DNA of 64,000 bases. Source: Mantis religiosa. Its lineage: Eukaryota > Arthropoda > Insecta > Mantodea > Mantidae. The position numbers were made by a program, and so were the translations under genes. The notes beneath the pieces are model-generated. The model was not told the DNA's origin, made no database searches, and saw only the letters and a program-made list of their open reading frames with translations. The stretch covers positions 22,453,687 to 22,517,686 of the forward strand of contig CM060953.1 in the NCBI GenBank assembly GCA_030765055.1. Reading direction: 5' to 3'. This document shows, in pieces, positions 45,241-57,940 of this stretch. The first letter of the stretch is position 1, and each line of letters begins with the position of its first letter.

Positions 45241-47178
45241 GTAAGTGATCACGGATATCTTATTTATTTGAGCTTTCAGTATCTTTCTGGTGATAGCCAG
45301 AATTTGAACTACGAATCTTCGGAGCTACTATGGCTATTACGCCGTTACGACAGTAAATTCCCTAACTGACTCTTGTTTTTTCTCGGAAAACCACTAGATA
45401 TTTAAATTCATTGATTTAATATATCTAAATGACGCAACCCAATTTCGTAAGTATTCACTTTAAATCCCAAGTTACATTGTTAACCATTTTGCGTACTCTA
45501 ACTCACATTTCAGATATGACACTAAATTTTTCATTCTTATTCTATCTTTCCAACATAAGCCTACACATGAAATGTGTGGCAGAACAATTAAGTATCATTA
45601 ATCTGTATATTATTTGTCGAGTATACAGAAGTAGCTTTATCATCGATCGCAAAGAAGGAATGGTAGAGACGGGTTCAGCTTCATGACTGACTGGCGTCTC
45701 GTTGCGAATGAAGCAGCCATAGTAATAAAGCAAAGTGCAATTGTTTCGTATTCCTTTGATGCACTCGTTGGGTACTCGGTAACATACTTTGCTTAATTTC
45801 TCTGAACACATGTCAGTAGTTGTGAAATGCAGAAAACAAGTGACTGACGCGTTATGTTTGATGACACAAAGATAAAAATGTCAAACAAGGTTTTCAAATT
45901 CATCTGCAGATTTTGTATAACAGTTTTGTTTTCTGTGGAAGGTTAACGAGTTACATGTGATTGTATAAGTGTTTTGGACGTTTGCTGAAATAGCAGGGCT
46001 TCATTGCGGCTAACACTACATACAGCGGCGCTCAACTGACAGTCTGTCCGTGGTGGGGTGTATTGCTCCCTTATACGGCTTCTCCTCTGGCATCAAGGCC
46101 AACCAGTGAGTGCAGCACTTAAAATACTCACCTCTGTCAAAGGTCTTCCTTGCCACTGTTATCATAAAGGTCTTTATTAGCAACGCTTGCAGAAAGATGA
46201 ACGAAATGAAATGGAAGTAGCAGAAAGACAAATAAAAAATCAGTTCTGATGTACGTTAGGTATATTACAATCTTTAACCATTTAATAACCCATTCTTTAA
46301 CCCGTCAATATAGGATGACGTCATATGACGGAACTAGTCATCGGAATAATTACTATATGAGAAGAAAACGTTCAGATGTTTATACAGGTACCACCTTGGT
46401 TTCTTTTTAATAATAAAATAAGATCAATTTCATCCATGTTGGGATTTTGCTGCGATGATTAATTTTGGTAAATTTTAATTTGGTTCATTGATTATGTTTT
46501 GAGTATATAGAGCGATGGTTAGATTTTAACATTTTGTAGATGTAAACTGATTTATAAGAAGTCGAATTTTCTTTGTCCTAGTTTAGACCCAGTCGGTGCG
46601 TGAAGTTATCTCAAGATCGTAGTCTCGGATTAATGAGTTCTTTTAGGATCAATTTGTTAAAATAATGACACAGATGCTTTTATGAAGATAATAATTTACT
46701 TATACACTGTAACATAAAAGCTTATACAAACAGCTCTCCAATTCATCCACTCTCGTGATTATTAAAATTTCTTCTGCCTAAGCGTCTCACCGAAGATTAT
46801 TGATTTGCTATCTCCTTAATAACCGTTTGTTTCTACACATAATCAACATTCGTAGCCTACTATGTCTTGTTTGTTTATCTTTCACTCGATGATTATACAC
46901 TTTCACACATAATATAAACGTTTAATACCGTGACTTTGTGGGTTCGTAGAATTAAAAGTCCAAATGTTCTTTATTTCCGTAGAGATACACTGTTCAATTG
47001 TCACGTAACAACATTACATCACCAATACAACACATCTTCCAAGGTCGATCATAATAACAAACAGTGATAGCAGATTACATCATTAGCTCTCGTTACACAG
47101 CTGGCTGTCTCTTATTTCGTAAATTCGACATATTTCCGGAACAATAAAGAAAAACAACTTTTCTCTGTCAACCGAGAT
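45241..47178. other. Unassigned spacer
   Basis: Several frames of 70-95 codons on both strands lack motifs. No repeat was recognised. Confidence 0.45.
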
Positions 47179-47191
47179 ATCACTAATCTCT

Positions 47192-47892
47192 AATGTAAAT
47201 TTATATTGAGGAATTAATCCTTAAAGAATTAATCCTTTTAAATACATTACTCCGGTATATGGGTGATTTTTGATTAATTAGAGCCAACTGAAAAATTCAA
47301 TGCCATGGCCGGGATTTGAACCACGGATCTACTGGTTTCCGTCCAGTTGCTCTACCCTTGAGCTACCATGGTCAACGTGCCTTCCTGACATTAAATTCTC
47401 CAATTGACTCATCATATTTCCCGGTAGACCACTTTAGGGTTCTCAAATTTGAGACAACCACTTGTGGCGACTTACTATTGTAAGTACTTAATTACCAGGA
47501 TTTTTATCGTAGATTATTTTATAATGTAAATTTATATTGGGGAATTAATCCTTAAAGAATTAATCCCATATACCGGAGTAATGTATTTAAAAGGATTAAT
47601 TCTTTAAGGATTAATTCCTCAATATAAATTTACATTAAAAATAATCTACGATAAAAATACTGGTAATTAAGTACTTACAATAGTAAGTCGCCACAAGTGG
47701 TTGTCTCAAATTTGAGAACCCTAAAGTGGTCTACCGGGAAATATGATGAGTCAATTGGAGAATTTAATGTCAGGAAGGCACGTTGACCATGGTAGCTCAA
47801 GGGTAGAGCAACTGGACGGAAACCAGTAGATCCGTGGTTCAAATCCCGGCAATGGCATTGAATTTTTCAGTTGGCTCTAATTAATCAAAAAT
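47192..47892. mobile_element. Foldback (palindromic) insertion, family S7, with target duplication
   Basis: Arms 47263-47566 and 47593-47895 are near-perfect inverted repeats around a 26-bp loop. The outermost 71 bp (47192-47262) is the reverse complement of 47567-47636. CACTAATCTCT at 47181-47191 and 47893-47903 flanks the whole. Each arm carries one tRNA-like module (GGTAGCTCAAGGGTAGAGCA, GTGGTTCAAATCCCGG). Confidence 0.88.
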
Positions 47893-47898
47893 CACTAA

Positions 47899-49075
47899 TC
47901 TCTGTTTCATATAACCTTGCTCCGCTGACATGTATCACTCCGCGTGCAACTACCTTCCCCTTCATCCTAATTGGCTAAAGCTTTCGCGCCATAGGCCATA
48001 GGCGGTGCCTTCCCGTCACATTTAAACCTGCAGTAAACGTCATAATAATTGCCAGGAAGATAGATAAAATCATACAAATAAAAATATGAAGACATGCAAA
48101 AACACAAGTTTATAATGAAACTGAGCAAGTAGAAACTGAATGAATGAGCAACGAAACTGGAACAAGTTTATTATGAAAGGCCTTCGGTCTTTTCCACTGG
48201 GATTTGTCTTTCAGTCTTAAAAGTCGTGTCACGCCATACTTGTCGTGTGTCCTTCATTCACCCAAGTCTCGTCAAGGTAGTATATTTTGCGACTTGTATC
48301 CCGGTACAGTCTAATTGTCCTTAAATAACGTCTTCATCACACAGCAATATCGCCCCTGGAGTGGTAAGTTTTCCTGTTGTCTCAATTTCATATCACGATG
48401 TTCCTACGCATCTAACACACCTGTAAGTTCAAAGCACAGCTGTTCGACATCTAACACTCACACCTGTAAGTTCGGAACACAGCTGTTTTACTTCTCTCAC
48501 TGACAAAGACGGATTATTCTTTGTGAGTGCATTAAACACATGTAACACAATTCTTTTTTCGCCTGTTTGTAAAGGTTTTCCCTTGCCATGCTTCAGCGAA
48601 AAACTGGCGGTAGACTCTGCCATTATACATATAATAAGTACACGCGCAATAAACGATCAATAAAATAATTTAGCTCTCGCACTCGGCACAACACGCCTTC
48701 GAATGGCGATATATGACTAATCCAGTTCAAAACAAGGTCAGTGATAAAAGTCATATAAACAAATATGTCATCACTACCGCTAAATCACGTGCTATCGTAC
48801 CATGTACTTGAGAGCAAAGGAACCTCCTCTTTACTTCGTTTAAGAATTAACATGTATTTCAGATAAATCAACTCTGTTGCGTAATATATTTAATTAAAAC
48901 AGTTACGAAAATATAAATTTGACAATTCTCTTCCAACATATAAACATATATCACTATGTTAAATAACGAATTAATTTTTACCGCACGGCAGTCTATACTG
49001 CAATAGCAGCCAATGAGAGATAATATGGTCACGTGACCGTTAAAAGATACGGGGCAAACTTATGTGAAACAAGGA
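47899..49075 (-). mobile_element. DDE_3-like DNA transposon, internally decayed, copy 2
   Basis: Collinear with 32670-34022: left end CTGTTTCATATAACCTTGCT, right end (rc) TTGTTTCACATAAGTTTGCC. The minus frame 48623-48429 carries MAESTASFSLKHGKGKPLQTGEKRIVLHVFNAL and NPSLSVREVKQLCSELTGVS. The KSKVWCDTT region is shortened (about 48250-48200). The foldback at 47192-47892 sits at its left edge. Confidence 0.75.
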
Positions 49076-49573
49076 TTAAGTATGAGGCAGGTTCTTCTAT
49101 TACCCTACACTGTTGCAGTGGATGACATAAAGGCTACAATAAGACTCAGACGTAAACATATGACAGCAGACATCAATCATTGCGTGTTTGTTGGTGGAGT
49201 GATAAAAACAGCAAAGTTTATGTGCGACCCCACAGCCTGAAGGGACTATAGTCATTTCTTTAGGTCCGACGCAAATAGATCTTAATTATTTTCCTCTCTA
49301 GCTCCTCTCCTTTTAGACCTCAGTGGGTAACCCTTAACCCCTATAGAACCAGGGCGTAACAACTATTCTGCACAGTGCAATAGAGCTTCAAATTGTATTT
49401 TAAGACTGATTATTTGTAATAAATTTAAGCCTCAGAATAAATAATTATTAATCTTGTAAGATTTTTCATGTGATTTGTTTAGTGAACATTATGATCAAAT
49501 TGTGAAAGTGTTAAAACATTTGTATGATAAATAAGTGAGAATATTTGAATAGTGTATCAAAAGGAAAGAAGAT

Positions 49574-49604
<31 letters not shown>

Positions 49605-50725
49605 GGCAATGCAGACTTTAAATGTAATGAAATGTTTGTCAATGGCAACGGTAAGCAAAATCAATAGTCCCTAGAAGGGATGAGATTAATAGAAGTCTGG
49701 ATATTGTAGAAGTAAGATGCCTACATAGATAAGTAAAAAGGACTTGAAATTATTATGCAAAGGAACGTTCTCATAGTAAGACGTATTTTTTGGTGTCGCT
49801 CTACAAGTTTGCAGAAACTTAAAGCTCAACGATGCAACAATAATCACTTTGTGAAAGGACAGAATCTACGGTATTTAAAATCGTAACATAATTTATTCAT
49901 TGTTTCGTGGAATAAATTCCACCATATTTAAAGCAGAAGAATTGCTGTTATTTTCCAACCATTGCAGCATAGAATGCTCTGTGTTACAATGTCTCTGCTC
50001 ATTTGTCACTCCCGCACTGTTACATTGTTAGAGCTATGAAAATGAAACGCGCTTAAATTAAAAATGAAATACATTTTCTACAAGAAGTTTATAGAGCCTA
50101 AAATATGGTGACAAAAGACGAAAAGTTCACCTTCAAACTGCTACTTCGACACGTCTCTTCAATGTTCATTTAAACTGCTAATAATCTTTCTGACATACAC
50201 AGCTACACGCCGATACTGAACACAGTCCAATATTCGCAGGAAAAGTGCTTAAAAGATTTAACTTTCCGATATCATGTGTAACCAACGACACGAAGCGCAC
50301 GAGTACTTGACAGCTCTAGTGAACAAGAGAATGTTGGTACACGTGTTGAGCCACAAGCCTTCTCAAATGTCGCAGCCCGTATTTAAACCAAGTGTGCCTA
50401 AATACTTGTTACAGTGAACTTTAGCGGAAGTGTGAAATACTATCTCCAATCTTATGTAATGTAACACTACGGGCTGCTTGTGCTTCAGATGTTACCTTTA
50501 TATCCACACATTTCCTAACAATAGCCAGCCCCTTCCTTAAAACGCGTGCTGTTCGCCCTCATTGTTGGAGGCTATTTTAACTCTACAAGGAATTAAGTAT
50601 TCATTTAGGGTTTCCTGTAAAGGTTTTTTGCTGCTGTTCGGACATGACCTGAAAATATGGGGAATTCCAAATAATAATGGACCTAGATCTTAGTATTTTA
50701 ATTTGTTGTCACTATGTACTAACCA
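49076..50725. other. Unassigned spacer with (AT)n
   Basis: (AT)n at 49575-49601. No gene was recognised. Confidence 0.5.
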
Positions 50726-50726
50726 C

Positions 50727-51305
50727 CGGCCAGCGTAAGGCTCATGCGGTTTCGGGAGGCCCGGATTCGATTCCTGTGGCTAATCTACCTGACCCATGGT
50801 TTTTTTTTCGGTGTTTTCATGGGTCGCTAGGCGAATGCTGGGTAGGTTAATTACATCCCCCGAATTTCCTGTCCCTCCATTTCATCTCCATTATCATTTC
50901 ACATCATCTCTCATCTGTTAGTCTCTTTCAGGGTAGAAGTGTCGGCGGGTATCTCGGCGGTGCATGGCAGGATGATAAGCTTCGAGGTAAACTACTTCCT
51001 CCTCCGGTAGGTCGGTTGCCGGTCTCCGCTCCTCTGCTGGGAGCATTTCGGGACCGCCAGCCATGGACCTTTGGGGCTCGGCTGCTGGGCTCGCCGTCCC
51101 GCAGTAGGGGAGCGAGTTCGTTGTCCTGGCATGTCGGGGGAAGTCTCTATCCAAGTAAACTGTAGGGACCCTGCCCTCTGTACTGCCGTGGCTCCTTGGG
51201 TCAGCCGCCCTCTGTCTCCTTCGCCTCATCCTTCCTTCCGGGGTGCCCCACTTGCGGGCATAGGAACAATGGAATCCCCTCCGTAATGAAATCCTAATCC
51301 TAATG
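50727..51305 (+). mobile_element. SINE, family S3
   Basis: Head CTCATGCGGTTTCGGGAGGC, GATTCGATTCCTGTGGC (B box); body GCTGGGTAGGTTAATTACAT, CATGGCAGGATGATAAGC; end CCCCTCCGTAATGAAATCCT with CCTAAT repeats. Collinear with 62630-63232. Frames on the minus strand are incidental. Confidence 0.9.
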
Positions 51306-51308
51306 GAT

Positions 51309-51500
51309 AGAGTCAACATGAAAAATTCAATGGCATTGCCGGGATTTGAACCACGAATCTCCTGGTTTCCGTCAAGTCGCTCTAACCTATTGAGCTACCA
51401 TGGCCAACGTGCCGTCCTGACATTAAATTCTCCAGTTGACTCATATATTATGCCGGTAAACCACTAAGGCTCTCTCTAAGCCTCCTTAACAAGAGTTACT
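51309..51500 (-). mobile_element. Family S7 element (tRNA-like module on a stem)
   Basis: Minus strand: GAGTCAACTGGAGAATTTAA, then CATGGTAGCTCAATAGGTTA (A box), GTGGTTCAAATCCCGGC (B box), then CATTGAATTTTTCATGTTGA, which pairs with the first segment. It directly follows the S3 end. Confidence 0.8.
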
Positions 51501-54500
51501 GGGAGTGGAGAGTTAAGGACGCTTTGGCAATTTCCTCCGAGTGCAGCATGCTTAATTTTGATGCTGGATTTCAGTTAAACTCATCTTGGAAACCGGCCTT
51601 AGAAATGGAAATCCGTCGACCTAAGGAACACAGATCTATACAGCTTGATCATCAAGTTAAGTAGTTGCGTTTCTTTGACCCAACTAATTGTCTATACTCA
51701 CGCCATCTCCTGACCTGACATTTTATTTACTGAAAACAGTCTTTTGTTCAGTAATGCTAGTATTGATAGTGTTTTGTCTTTGTTTATATTTGTGTTATAT
51801 CCAGTGATACATTTGTGGTTACATTATAACATTTATTAAAATATGCTCATGATGGTGACCAGAATTTCTAATCGTCTTTTCACCTGGCTTGTTTCCCGAG
51901 AACAACTTGAACAAAATAAACAGCTCATTTTTAAAATCCAAAATTTACTGTTAGATTTTAACTTAATCCCGTAACTTTGTCCCAAATAGTTTATATAGAA
52001 TATGCCCAGAAGGTATCTAACGCATATCCAAAGCTGAATTTTGAAACAAAATTGAAAATCCCCAAGACCTAGCATTTTATTCATATTCTTTGTGTATCGT
52101 CCATAAATTGTAACAGCAAGTATTGAAACAGAATCATTAACTGAAAAATTACTAAAATTATTTGAACTATATATATACTACCTTGTATATATACTAGATT
52201 CTGTAATATTCAAGAGGTTATTATTAGAGCGTTTCAAACAGCCTGAAAAGTAGCAAATTTGTACAAATTTCTTATAAAATGTCGGTTGTGTAGAATTCGT
52301 CAGTATTATTTATAAGAAAATAAACACTAGAAGACGAAATATCTCTATCGTGAACTTCGCTTCTCTGCCTCTTTCCCAAAAGATTTATCTTTGACACTTC
52401 AATATTTTTTGCTGAATATGCTCACTATTACATCTAAGAAATATTTTATGACTATCTGTGAGATGTTGGAATATGAAAAACATTATTTGGACATCAAAAC
52501 TCGTGCAGGAGAATGCTTGATACAGCTCCCGTATGACGGGAGCCTTGAATAAATTATTTTGTAGCCAAACTTGTCTCTGCGAAAGAGATTTCTGCTTCTA
52601 AACGTCACAGGGTCTTCTAAAGTAGAAAGGATGACAGAAAATGCTAGCTGTAGGGGGCCATTCATAATGAAAAGGAAGCATCAACATAACGACGGAACTT
52701 GTATATATCATAAAATAGGTTTGGAGAAGATATATTTATTTTTTCTATACTTGTATACCTACTCTTTTATATACTCTTTTTTACTCTTTATACCTACTCT
52801 TTTAACCTAGAAGTTAAAAATTACACACCCTTAAGTAAGTATCTGGGAATTGTAATCAACAAATTATAATACATCGGAATTGGTTAACTTTGCAATACAT
52901 TATTGTAATTGACATTATTTGTTTATTTTAACGTGCTGTACAGCTGCCGTGCAGTAACTTTTGTTTATCTCTTAAATAACTTCATGTCTGCCTGACAGTG
53001 AATATAGACGTTAAGATGAGAAGCTTGAATGAACTTTTCCGATTTATTTTAAACTAAGTTTTATTTCAAATATTTACTAAAACTTTTAAATCATAATTCA
53101 TTTGAGGGGTCCGGAACCCGTGGATCCCCCTTAAATACGTTGTAACCACCCTGTTAAAGGGCCTTAAACTCATGAAAAAATGTACTTTTAACCATCAGAA
53201 TTTGTTTTGCTGCAATTTATATAGATATATCAGTTGATTTCTGGTCCGTGATCTAAAGTCCACACATGACGACGAAAAATTTGTGATGTGGCAGAAGATC
53301 ACGAAATGAAAACCGCTGGATTGGCTGGACTTTTGTTTTTGCGTAAAGTTTGTGTGTGCAAGTTTTTTTAAGGTACATTTAATCGTACACTTATTTATAG
53401 TTTACTTGACGTATTGTGATAACTAGTTTACGTTTAAGCTTATGGTTTGTTAATCTATGTAGTGCTGTTGTGGTTAAGTGAATGAGATTGCTGAAAGTAT
53501 TAAAATGTGAAAAGTGACAGATAGCATTTAAGTTTGGCTGTTTGACTCCAGATATACAGCATAGATGCAGAAACATTTGTGAAACCCAAATATTATTCGA
53601 GAGTGTTGGTTGTGAAATACTTAACCTTGTTCAACCAGCGTATAAACAACGTAGTTGAGATTGAAAACTTAGCTTAATCTTCATTGTGAGTGGGACCTGA
53701 GAGGACGAACGTTCTACTGTAAGTGATCCTAATACTTTGCCCAGACGCTTTACAAAAATGCTTCTGCACTGAAGGAGGACGTTGGAGTTTGAAAAGCATT
53801 ATCCATTAATGTTCTTAAATTATTTAATCTGACAAAAGGAAGCACCAGCTCTAGCTGAATGAACTGAAAAGCCTTTGCAACCGGATACGATTGCGTACAA
53901 TGAAAGCTAACCCGGCACTGGGAGAGGAAAGCCTCTGTTCACTACTTTTATAAGGGGGAGATTTTTTTTTGCATATAATTGCTTCTGTTGGAGAAAATAT
54001 TGGACAGGCAGGGAAAAAGGTTCCAGGGAAATATTATACAATTTACATTCGCTGCATAGAAACTGTTCTCTGCTATGACATAATATGTAAGAAAAATGTG
54101 GAAGAACGAGGTATTAATTCATCGTCTGCCTCTTTGGGTTGAAATTAATTTTATAAACTAAGTTAGTCTTCTTAGAAACTAAAATTAGACAAAAAACATT
54201 TAAAAACTGTTGTGTGGCGTTCGCACGCCTTCTCTACTCGTTCTACCACAAATATTCTTACGAAACATTCTATTTACTTCTTGTTAATAGGCGGATCACT
54301 GGATTTCTTTGAAATTCTAAGCTTCTTGTGTGAACACTAGAAAAGAGGAATGGTAACTTCTCATTTAGGGCAAGGCTACACTGAAAATTCCAAATTCTAT
54401 AATAATAAACAAATCATTATGAAAATTTAGCCACATAATTAGAGTATCATTTTAAACTTGCATGCAAATGTTTATGTTGCTACACCAAATAGTTCATTAA

Positions 54501-55763
54501 TTAATTATTAATTTTTGTGAACATATTGTAAAAATTAAAAATGTCCTACGAGTCAAAAAAAATGGGATTTTAAGATGAATCTTTGTTTTTCGGCTAGTAC
54601 AGAGAAATTTTAAAAGATCCACATTCTTATTGTTTGGAATACTCTTGTAGCATTTTTTCTAAAATATTTTCTACGTGTTAGCTCTCAAAATTTTGAAAAT
54701 ATTAACTTATTTTTTTACTTAACACCATATAATTTTAAAAACATGAGCATTCATAGAAAAAGGGGAATGTGAAGTTTCTTGTTTACATATTATGGACCCA
54801 TACTGAAAATTTCACCAAGTTAAATGGAAAACTTTGACACGTGAAGCATTTTGTAAACTGAAAAGTGTTAGAAAAAAGTTTTTTCAGAAAATGAATTTTA
54901 AAGTCAGGATTTTTACTTTTAACGATTGTTAAAGGTCTTTTTAAATTGTTGCGTGATGGCCTAAAGTGGTGCAAATGATAAAAACAGCATGCCATCTATT
55001 ACTACAAGCACTAAGCTACCAAAAGTGCCAAACAAGAAAATTCCATGATTTTCAACATTTTCGGTAAATTTTCAGTGCCTTAAAACAGTATAAGTGTTTG
55101 AAAATTGACAAAAAATGTATACCGCTAAAATAATGAAACACAAAATTCCTGACACAGGTAGTACTTTAACGAGATCTACATATTTTTGTAGGAAGACTTC
55201 TCTATCTCTTACGGTTTACCAGACATGCAAAATAAATTAAGAATGAAGCCAGGTGACTATCTTAACATGAAATTTTAATCTTCAATTAGTGAGGGAACAC
55301 TTTCTCTCCCTCTCCTGCCTCCCTCGCACTTAATGAGCCTCCAAATTAATATTTACCTGAAATCTCGCAGCTAATGTTGGATTCCTCTAATTACTACACA
55401 TAAACAGTAAAAATAAAAGCTCATATTGCTTCGTAGATCATTTTTATTCTACGCAAACATTCAGATATTCGATGAAAATATCTTAATTCTCTTAATTTCT
55501 CATAATTTGAGTAGATAGCCGGAATTAACATGTCAGACATCGTAAAGCGACATTACAGCTTTATGTTGCCGCAGCATCGCGAAGGAAACGTTACTGTATC
55601 AACATAGAGAGGGACATAAGCTCCGGTTCGAATTCTGCAGTTAAGTTTCCTGCCTAAGATTTAGCAGAGATATCTCCTCCATTCGTAGTCTAAATATCAA
55701 ATTGATTTATTGCTTCCGGTTTCCTAGCTCATTTCTACATTCACTACTCGTGCCAAAGTTACT
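51501..55763. other. Long featureless AT-rich region
   Basis: No frame over about 90 codons and no repeat matching the rest of the window. A small perfect hairpin, GCTCCCGT-atg-ACGGGAGC, is near 52526-52544. This is the most likely single-copy DNA in the window. Confidence 0.5.
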
Positions 55764-55766
55764 ATA

Positions 55767-56982
55767 CGAGGGTGCTTTGAAAAGTTTCCGACCTCATCAT
55801 GAAGATGGCAGCACTCGTAAATAAACGCTAGTGAATTTCTTCGTTTATCTGTTGACTCACCAAAGTGACAGCCATTTTGGACGCTCAGTATGTAACAGTC
55901 GTTTGAGTGAATTGATGTGAGTGTTTTTATGAAAATGGACAAAATCGAGTATCGAGATGTTATTAAAAATTGTTTTTGAAAGACAATACGTCTACGCAAA
56001 TCAAAGATGAGTTAATTCTGTGTGTGGGGGCTCTGCACCATCATTTACCACAGTGAAATTTGGGCAGCTGAATTTAAACGTGGCCATAAGATCTTGGCAG
56101 AGATGAACGTTCAAAAAACTGCAGCTACCGACGAAACATCACCAAAATTCATTAAATGGTGCTAGACGACCGCCGAATTAAAGTGAGAGAGATAGCAGAG
56201 GCTATGAACAGGTCAAAAGAAAGTGTTGGTCACATATTAAAGCAATATTTAGACATGAGAAATCTGTCCGCGCGTTGGGTGCCGCGTTTGGTCACGCTAG
56301 ACCAAAAACGTGTTCGAATGAACATTTCCAACGCTCTGTTAGCGCAGTTTGGGTGCAATAAATCCGAGTTTGTGCCGATTAATTACTGTAGATGAAACCT
56401 GGATACACCATTATACGCCCAAAACAAAACTACAGTCCAAACAGTCGACTGCAAAGGGGAAACCGGCTCCAAAAAAGAAAATACTGCTTTTTTCGGCTGG
56501 GAAAGTGATGGTGACTGTTTTTGGGATGGTCATGGAGTTACTTTAATTGATTATCTTCAAAAAGGAAAAACCATTACAGGAGCATACTACGCATCATTAC
56601 TTGACTTGACAAGTTGAAGGCAGAACTTGCCGAAAAACGGCCACATTTGCAGAAAAAGAAAATCGTCTTTCACCAAGACAACGCACCATCGCACACCTCA
56701 GCGGTTGCATTGGCAAAAATCCACGAATTACGGTTTGAACTTCTTGACTCACCAGATCTAGCCCCAAGCGACATCTTTTTGTTCCCTTATCTAAAAATTA
56801 CACTCGGAGGACAGAGATTTTCGTCAAATGAAGAGGCCTTCGTGAACAATTATTTTGAAGAGGAAAACGTCGAGTGCTATTTGGACGGGTTACAGAGATG
56901 GGAGCATCACTGGGAGAAGTGTTTAATTTTTTTTAAAATTCTTTTATCTTTATTAGGTCAAAAACTTTTCAGACCACCCTCA
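55767..56982 (+). mobile_element. Mariner element with both termini
   Basis: Left CGAGGGTGCTTTGAAAAGTT, right (rc) TGAGGGTGGTCTGAAAAGTT; TA at 55765-55766 and 56983-56984. Length 1,216 bp. A different subfamily from the GGGCTGTTCAATAAAG mariners at 22 and 36 kb. Confidence 0.93.
55930..56940 (+). pseudogene. Mariner transposase with frameshifts and altered catalytic spacing
   Basis: Start region MKMDKIEYR near 55932. Frame 56156-56395: DDRRIKVREIAEAMNRSKES, LSARWVPRLVTLDQK. Frame 56349-56546: TVDETWIHHYTPKTK (first Asp), KILLFSAGKVMVTVFG. Frame 56614-56985: KAELAEKRPHLQKKKIVFHQDNAPSHTSA (second Asp), SPDLAPSDIFLFPYLK (third Asp), LQRWEHHWEKC. Where relatives have about 34 residues between the last two aspartates there are 30 here, because the HPPY residues before SPDLAP are gone, an in-frame 12-nt loss. 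With at least two frameshifts it is inactive. Confidence 0.9.
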
Positions 56983-56984
56983 TA

Positions 56985-57730
56985 AACTTGACAAATCTAA
57001 GCGTGCATGATAACCTGATATTACACAGAATTACCAGCTTCAAGTACCAGCTATTATGAACGATTTGTGAAAATAATAAGCGATATATGGATGTCCACAA
57101 CTGGAATGTGTAAACAATTTATCCCTCATGCAGGAAGTTAGTTGTTTTGTTAACAGTTGACGTGTGATTTTGTGAATCTAGTGTTAGTCTAGCGTTAATC
57201 CAGTGTACACTCCAGCAGTGTGACTCTTCATCCATGGATTATAATTGTCAAAATTCGCGTTACACCGCTAATTGGTTTATTTGCACATTGCGACGGCTAT
57301 TTCATCAGATAATGGGAGATAATGACCGATCAAATGTTTTTAAACCAATCGCACTTCTGATTCACTCAAACATTACCAAAATCTCTTTTAGCAGCTTCTC
57401 CTTACAGGATGCTTTTTAATTTACCTACTGCGTACCTGGAAGGTATAAAAAGAAAGTATTGTGTTGGGAAAATCAATACAGCTTTTTTGGAAATGTATGT
57501 TTGGAATATAAAGAAATCAATTTTTGAAAAAAAAAAAAAAAACGTCCATTTTTGTATCTACGAGTAGTATAATTCAGAAAATAATAAATACTAACTTGGC
57601 ATTTAAGTTCAATTTTGAATCGAATATTTTTAGGAAAAACCCCCTTTTCTCAAACTACATTTTGCATAAAAAAATGGTGCGATATTTTTATTGTAAAAAA
57701 ATATACATCACTTTATAAGGAAATTTATTT
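56985..57730. other. AT-rich spacer
   Basis: No gene was recognised. A poly-A run lies near 57528-57541. Confidence 0.45.
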
Positions 57731-57732
57731 CA

Positions 57733-57940
57733 TCCAGCACTTACGTGTAAATTTCTACTTTAATAATAGAAATTAACCTACTACAGTAACTCTTTAATAT
57801 TAGGGATGGACAAGATTTCACTTTAACCACTGTATTAGCAAAATGTATTCACTAGGCCTACGTTTCAAGTACATATATTATTTATTGCAGTTTTAACATT
57901 TATTTGGTATAGATAAATAAAACTTTTGTATACATACCTC
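57733..57940 (-). repeat. Fragment matching the 3' noncoding end of the second PLE
   Basis: AGCACTTACGTGTAAATTTC and AATAATAGAAATTAACCTAC match 24241-24290 (ACACTTACTTGTAAAG, AATAATAGAAATTAAACTAC); TTTTAACATTTATTTGGTAT continues the match. Confidence 0.6.
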
